From UBA4416 sp044353195 (GTDB lineage Bacteria; Bacteroidota; Bacteroidia; B-17B0; Aurantibacillaceae): a stretch of 19,289 nucleotides of DNA. A program made the position numbers and the translations under genes. The stretch's first letter is position 1, and each line of letters starts with the position of its first letter. The DNA is taken from the NCBI GenBank assembly GCA_044353195.1, contig JBILCJ010000018.1, positions 1 through 19,289 on the forward strand, in the 5' to 3' direction. Shown one piece after another: positions 15,143 through 19,289 of this stretch. The notes under the pieces were generated by a model that ran no database searches, was not told the origin of the DNA, and saw nothing but the letters and a program-made list of their open reading frames with translations.

Positions 15143-15823
15143 ATGACACCCAAACTTTACATCGTTCCAACTCCTATTGGAAACCTAGAAGATATAACTC
15201 TCAGAGCAATCACCGTATTAAATTCCGTTGATTTAATTTTGGCTGAAGACACGCGTAATTCCATCCATTTGTTACGTCATTTTAAAATTGGAAAACCACT
15301 TCGCTCATATCATGCACACAACGAACACGAAACGGTGAAGCAAATTGTAGATATGATTTCTTCTAATCAATCCATTGCCTTAATATCAGATGCGGGCACG
15401 CCAGCCATTTCTGATCCAGGTTTTTTATTGGTACGAGAATGTATAAAAAATGGCATTCAAGTTGAAACATTACCAGGCGCCACAGCCTTTGTACCAGCTT
15501 TAGTAAATAGTGGTTTGCCTTGCGACAGTTTTGTATTTTATGGATTTTTGCCGCAAAAAAAGGGTCGACACACCAAACTCCTTTCTTTAAAAGAAGAAAC
15601 ACGTACCATGATTTTTTATGAATCTCCGTTTCGATTGGTAAAATTGTTAGAAGAATTAAAAGAGTATTTATCTCCAACACGACAAGTATCTGTTTCGCGC
15701 GAATTATCAAAGCTTTACGAAGAAAATGCAAGAGGAACGGTAGAAGAACTCATTGCACATTTTACAGCAAAAACAGTAAAAGGAGAAATCGTTGTGGTAT
15801 TAGCAGGCAAAGACGATGAGTAA
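15143..15823 (+). CDS. rsmI: 16S rRNA (cytidine(1402)-2'-O)-methyltransferase
   Basis: Uses S-adenosylmethionine to methylate the 2'-O of C1402 in the decoding centre of 16S rRNA. The tetrapyrrole-methylase-type fold is evident from LYIVPTPIGNLEDITLRA (5-22), ILAEDTRNSIHLLRHF (32-47), the glycine-rich ISDAGTPAISDPG (81-93), LPGATAFVPALVNSGLP (110-126) and FYGFLPQKKGRH (132-143). At 226 residues it lacks the C-terminal extension of longer proteobacterial forms (about 286 in E. coli); short versions are usual in Bacteroidota. It follows the lipoprotein gene by 6 bp, so it is co-transcribed with it. Confidence 0.95.
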   Translation: MTPKLYIVPTPIGNLEDITLRAITVLNSVDLILAEDTRNSIHLLRHFKIGKPLRSYHAHNEHETVKQIVDMISSNQSIALISDAGTPAISDPGFLLVRECIKNGIQVETLPGATAFVPALVNSGLPCDSFVFYGFLPQKKGRHTKLLSLKEETRTMIFYESPFRLVKLLEELKEYLSPTRQVSVSRELSKLYEENARGTVEELIAHFTAKTVKGEIVVVLAGKDDE

Positions 15824-15873
15824 AAATTATATTTCATAAATCGCTAAATTTTTCGCATTTTTACAAGCCTTTT

Positions 15874-17055
15874 ATGACAGACACATCACATACAGAAATC
15901 ACTCCCAAGCGTATTGCAATTATGGGAAGTACCGGCAGCATCGGTACGCAAGCCTTAGAAGTTATTAAAGAAAATCCTCAGCATTTTGAAGTGGAAGTTT
16001 TAGTAGCGCATTCTAATGCGGATTTGTTAATTAAACAAGCCATTGAGTTTAAACCCAATGCGGTTGTAATTGGTGATGAAAGTAAATATGAAACAGTCAA
16101 AAATGCTTTATTTCAGCACGACATAAAAGTATATGCAGGTTCAAAATCCATTGAGCAAATTGTAGAAATGGATACCATTGATGTGGTGTTGGCTGCTATT
16201 GTTGGTTATGCTGGCTTATCATCAACCATCAATGCCATCAAATACAATAAAACCATTGCCTTAGCTAATAAAGAAACATTGGTTGTAGCCGGTGATATTA
16301 TTACCAAAATGGCTTATAACAATGGGGTTAATATTTATCCCGTTGATTCGGAACACTCGGCTATTTTTCAATGTTTGCCTGGCGAGTTTGATAATGACAT
16401 CGAAAAAATTTATTTAACAGCAAGTGGTGGCCCATTCAGAGGAAAAGACAAACAATTTTTAGCGTCTGTCAAAAAAGAACAAGCTCTCAAACATCCTAAT
16501 TGGGTGATGGGTGCAAAAATCACCATCGATTCGGCAAGTCTTATGAATAAAGGTTTAGAAGTGATTGAAGCAAAATGGTTATTTAATTTAAAACCCAATC
16601 AAATTGATGTGATTGTTCATCCGCAAAGCATTGTGCATAGTTTGGTACAATTTACAGATGGCGGTATGAAAGCGCAAATGGGTGTACCTGATATGAAATT
16701 GCCCATACAATATGCATTCACCTATCCAAAACGAATCAAAAATAATTTCCCTCGTTTTGATTTTTTAAATTACCCAAATTTAACGTTTGAAAAAGCGGAT
16801 ACAGATACATTTACAAATTTGGCACTGGCTTATAAAGCCATGGAAAAAGGCGGAAACACAGCTTGTGTGTTAAATGCCTCTAACGAAATAGTGGTACAAG
16901 CATTTTTAGAAGATAAAGTTGGTTTTTTACAGATGAGCGATATCATTGCTTCTGCAATTGATAAAATGCCGTTTATAAAAACACCAAGCATCGACGATTA
17001 CATTCAATGCGACAAAGAAACACGAATTTTAACAAGCGAATTAATTAAAAAATAA
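15874..17055 (+). CDS. dxr: 1-deoxy-D-xylulose 5-phosphate reductoisomerase
   Basis: First committed step of the MEP isoprenoid pathway: converts DXP to 2-C-methyl-D-erythritol 4-phosphate with NADPH and a divalent metal. The 393 residues have the nucleotide-binding GSTGSIG (18-24), ALANKETLVVAGD (129-141), PVDSEHSAIFQCL (156-168) with metal ligands Asp158 and Glu160, TASGGPFRG (182-190), HPNWVMGAKITIDSAS (207-222), and MNKGLEVIEAKW (224-235) with third ligand Glu229, then HPQSIVHSLVQF. Length and motifs are normal. A 50-bp gap separates it from rsmI, with only weak promoter-like sequence. rseP follows 9 bp downstream. The gene indicates that isoprenoids, including the undecaprenyl carrier for peptidoglycan, come from the MEP route. 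Confidence 0.97.
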   Translation: MTDTSHTEITPKRIAIMGSTGSIGTQALEVIKENPQHFEVEVLVAHSNADLLIKQAIEFKPNAVVIGDESKYETVKNALFQHDIKVYAGSKSIEQIVEMDTIDVVLAAIVGYAGLSSTINAIKYNKTIALANKETLVVAGDIITKMAYNNGVNIYPVDSEHSAIFQCLPGEFDNDIEKIYLTASGGPFRGKDKQFLASVKKEQALKHPNWVMGAKITIDSASLMNKGLEVIEAKWLFNLKPNQIDVIVHPQSIVHSLVQFTDGGMKAQMGVPDMKLPIQYAFTYPKRIKNNFPRFDFLNYPNLTFEKADTDTFTNLALAYKAMEKGGNTACVLNASNEIVVQAFLEDKVGFLQMSDIIASAIDKMPFIKTPSIDDYIQCDKETRILTSELIKK

Positions 17056-17064
17056 ATACACCTA

Positions 17065-18429
17065 ATGGAAACATTTATCAGAATAGCACAATTTATAGCA
17101 AGTTTAGGTTTGCTTATTTTACTTCACGAATTTGGACATTTTATTACCGCACGAATGTTTAAAATACGCGTGGATAAATTTTATCTGTTTTTCGATTTTT
17201 TATTTCCATTACCAGGAGTTTTAAATTTTGCCATTTTTAAAAAGAAAATTGGTGATACTGAATATGGTTTGGGTTGGTTCCCCATGGGCGGATACGTTCA
17301 AATAGCGGGTATGATAGATGAAAACTTAGATACTGAACAAATGAATAAACCTGCCGAACCATGGGAATTTAGAGCACATCCAGCCTGGCAACGTTTAATC
17401 GTTATGCTTGGAGGTATCATCGTTAATATTTTATTGGCATTCATTATTTATGCCATGATATTATTTACTTGGGGAGAAAAGAAAATTCCGATGAGTAGTT
17501 TAAAAGGCGGTATCGAATGCACTGATTCACTTGGCATGGCAGTTGGTTTTAAAACAGGTGATAAAATTATTTCGGTAGATAATGAGCCAATCATTTATTT
17601 CGATGATTTACGAATTACTATTTTAACAGGAAAAACAGTTCAATTAGAAAGAGACGGGCAATCCATAGAATTAAAATTACCAAAAGATTTTTTAGATCAA
17701 ATTGCAAAAACTGAAAACATAAATTTTATTACAGGTCGCGGACCAGCCGTGTTTTTAGAATTCCCACAAACATCTTTAAATCGCGAAAGTGGATTAAAAT
17801 CTTACGATCGAATTGTGGGTATTAATGATTCCATTCGTTTTACATTTAATGATGAATTTAAAACACACTTAGCAAATTTTAAAGGGCAAAACATTACTTT
17901 AAATATTGAAAGAGAAAACAAAGCTATTTCGCTTCCAATCAAAGTAAGCACTGAAGGTAAAATGGAAGCACACATGGCGTCTTCTAATGAAGATTTAGAA
18001 AAGCTTGGTGTAATTAGTGTAGAAAGAAAAACATATGGCTTCTTCGAATCTTTTCCTGCAGGCGTGGTGATGACTTACGATAAATTAGCATCTTATGTGC
18101 GTCAATTTAAAATGATGTTTACACCGTCTACTGGTGCTTACAAACACATTGGTGGTTTTAAATCGATGTCGAAAATGTTTGGCAACGAATGGGTTTGGGA
18201 AGAATTTTGGACACGTACAGCATTTTTATCTGTAGTGTTAGCCTTCATGAATTTATTACCAATTCCTGCATTAGATGGTGGGCACGTTGTATTTACAATG
18301 TACGAAATGATTACTCGTCGCGCCCCAAGCGTTAAAGTGTTAACCTACGCACAATATGTTGGCATGGCGTTTTTATTGTTCTTAATGTTGTACGCTAACT
18401 TAAACGATTTTTTACATTTCTTTAAATAA
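17065..18429 (+). CDS. rseP: RIP site-2 zinc metalloprotease
   Basis: Inner-membrane protease that cuts membrane-embedded substrates, typically anti-sigma factors or remnant signal peptides. The 454 residues start with a membrane helix carrying the zinc motif HEFGH (21-25). GWFPMGGYVQIAGM (70-83) is the conserved membrane-reentrant beta region. A second helix lies at about 111-134 (IVMLGGIIVNILLAFIIYAM). A PDZ-like domain begins near 147, with MAVGFKTGDKIISVDNEPI, and a second PDZ-like segment lies near ESGLKSYDRIVGINDS. The C-terminal helix carries NLLPIPALDGGHVVF with the LDG zinc ligand Asp404. It is 9 bp after dxr, as in many bacteria. Its substrate here is not evident from the window. 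Confidence 0.95.
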   Translation: METFIRIAQFIASLGLLILLHEFGHFITARMFKIRVDKFYLFFDFLFPLPGVLNFAIFKKKIGDTEYGLGWFPMGGYVQIAGMIDENLDTEQMNKPAEPWEFRAHPAWQRLIVMLGGIIVNILLAFIIYAMILFTWGEKKIPMSSLKGGIECTDSLGMAVGFKTGDKIISVDNEPIIYFDDLRITILTGKTVQLERDGQSIELKLPKDFLDQIAKTENINFITGRGPAVFLEFPQTSLNRESGLKSYDRIVGINDSIRFTFNDEFKTHLANFKGQNITLNIERENKAISLPIKVSTEGKMEAHMASSNEDLEKLGVISVERKTYGFFESFPAGVVMTYDKLASYVRQFKMMFTPSTGAYKHIGGFKSMSKMFGNEWVWEEFWTRTAFLSVVLAFMNLLPIPALDGGHVVFTMYEMITRRAPSVKVLTYAQYVGMAFLLFLMLYANLNDFLHFFK

Positions 18430-18467
18430 TCCATTTGTTTTTTGAACCCTCAAACAGCTTGTATACC

Positions 18468-19253
18468 ATGAAACTAGTGATTCAACATTTCCTTTTACTT
18501 TGTCTATTACTCATTGTAGCGTGTGCTCAGGCGCAAGAAAAAACTATGAATACAGGTAAAAAAAACACAGAAAGAGATGTGGCATCAAAAAACAAAATCA
18601 TGCTCATCCCATTTGAAAACAAAATGTATTTAAGTGAAATTGATGCAAAAATTAATCAAGAATCAAAGTTATCTGCCAAACAAATAAAAGCCATGATGCG
18701 TGATGGTTTAAATGAGCAACTGTATAAAAAATTAAAAGGAACGATGAGTGTTGTTGATATGTTGGAAGACACTTCAAAAACTCAAAAAGATCTAGGAAAC
18801 ATTTACCAATACTTAGCATACCAATATCAAAAAACTCCGAACCAAGAAAAATACAAAGCCCCTTCCAACGATAAGGAAAATAAAAATGTAAATAAAGGTC
18901 AGTTAACCGTTGAAACCAATGGTGATTCGCGTTTCATGAATGCTAAATTAAAAAATGCAACCCTAGTACCCTATTTAACAGGAAAATATAAAACGAACTT
19001 ATACTTATTTGTGAATGAATTAGACATTAAATCATTCAACGCAATTCCTGGTGATTTTAGTTCCGATTCCAACAGAAAAATAATAGTGCATTATACCATT
19101 TATACCTTTGATGCGAAAGAAATAAATTCAGGAATTGCGGAAATCGCTATGCCAGTTCAGGTTAATAATCCAACTAAAATAATTAACACTTATTTTTCTC
19201 AAGTAGCTGATTTAATTGTACAACGGTTAAACAAAGCGTTACTCGTAAACTAA
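18468..19253 (+). CDS. Envelope protein of unknown function (261 aa)
   Basis: I cannot give it a function. The ATG at 18468 is preferred because it is directly followed by a signal sequence (KLVIQHFLLLCLLLIVACAQAQ). A TTG at 18435 would add 11 residues in front of it. IVAC could act as a lipobox, or AQAQ could be a type I cleavage site, so lipoprotein against soluble secreted protein is unresolved. The mature part opens with KIMLIPFENKMYLSEIDAKI, then a helical, lysine-rich region (KQIKAMMRDGLNEQLYKKL). A Lys/Asn-rich low-complexity stretch follows, and a C-terminal part rich in beta strands (KTNLYLFVNELDIKSF, KIIVHYTIYTFDAKE). The pattern suggests an OM-associated or periplasmic assembly protein, which is only inference. 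It is 38 bp after rseP and last before a probable terminator. Confidence 0.85.
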   Translation: MKLVIQHFLLLCLLLIVACAQAQEKTMNTGKKNTERDVASKNKIMLIPFENKMYLSEIDAKINQESKLSAKQIKAMMRDGLNEQLYKKLKGTMSVVDMLEDTSKTQKDLGNIYQYLAYQYQKTPNQEKYKAPSNDKENKNVNKGQLTVETNGDSRFMNAKLKNATLVPYLTGKYKTNLYLFVNELDIKSFNAIPGDFSSDSNRKIIVHYTIYTFDAKEINSGIAEIAMPVQVNNPTKIINTYFSQVADLIVQRLNKALLVN

Positions 19254-19283
19254 CATCTGTTTTAAAAGAGCAGTGATGTTTTT
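19252..19283 (+). terminator. Probable intrinsic terminator after the last gene
   Basis: AACATC (19252-19257, overlapping the stop codon) pairs with GATGTT (19275-19280), giving a 6-bp stem with a 17-base loop. The T-run 19279-19283 begins inside the stem. A competing CTG/CAG pairing (19257-19259 with 19271-19273) is possible. It fits the end of the dxr-rseP transcript. Confidence 0.5.
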
Positions 19284-19289
19284 AACAGG

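Noticed and set aside
15363..15731. 122-codon open frame on the minus strand inside rsmI
   Set aside because: Antisense to a complete RsmI; no recognisable domain and no leader signals.
15824..15873. Promoter before dxr
   Set aside because: Only T-rich approximations of the -7 motif are present; dxr may be read through from rsmI.
18435..18467. TTG start extending the last gene by 11 residues
   Set aside because: The extension puts a polar stretch before an otherwise complete signal peptide that has its own ATG.
1..19289. CRISPR array, tRNA/rRNA genes, insertion sequences, phage or defence genes
   Set aside because: No regular direct repeats with spacers, no cloverleaf-like sequence, no transposase or integrase motif, and no recognisable defence domain were seen.

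Overview
The window looks like a chromosomal segment of a low-GC Bacteroidota bacterium, of Flavobacteriales/Sphingobacteriales type. The evidence is an AT-rich sequence, no Shine-Dalgarno-like leaders, and three exact copies of the Bacteroidota -7 promoter motif TAnnTTTG placed just upstream of genes. A fused MurF-alanine racemase gene, an RprX/RprY-like two-component pair and a secreted CUB-domain protein point the same way. I see no rRNA, tRNA, CRISPR array, transposase or phage gene. Most of the window is core genome.

Layout. Positions 1-2880 are on the minus strand: a CUB-domain secreted protein cut by the window edge, a small secreted protein just upstream of it in the same orientation, a 562-bp AT-rich gap with one clear hairpin, and pyruvate kinase (pyk). 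From 2977 onward every gene is on the plus strand. First come trmB, a 111-aa two-helix membrane protein and lgt. Next is an energy-transduction operon (ExbB/TolQ-like, ExbD/TolR-like, and a TonB/TolA-like protein with a glycine-rich linker), then folC. A sensor kinase, a response regulator and an unrecognised secreted protein with three cysteine-rich repeats follow as one tightly spaced unit. A strong hairpin then separates these from murF-alr, whose start is TTG. After it come a cytochrome c/copper-monooxygenase-like lipoprotein that overlaps murF-alr by 14 bp, rsmI, dxr, rseP and an envelope protein of unknown function, ending at a probable terminator.

How the genes fit together. Much of the plus-strand block serves the envelope: lipoprotein lipidation (Lgt), proton-motive-force coupling to the outer membrane (ExbB/ExbD/TonB-like), the last cytoplasmic peptidoglycan precursor step plus D-Ala supply (MurF-Alr), isoprenoid precursors (Dxr) and site-2 proteolysis (RseP). 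TrmB and RsmI modify RNA, FolC serves folate, and Pyk serves glycolysis.

The least explained elements are: the three-repeat cysteine protein coupled to the two-component system; the hairpin that ends one base before the TTG start of murF-alr; the roughly 71-bp imperfect inverted repeat between exbB and exbD; the small pore-loop-like membrane protein between trmB and lgt; and the haem-copper lipoprotein coupled to a cell-wall gene. None is proven to be a new system. The two-component/cysteine-repeat unit is the best candidate.
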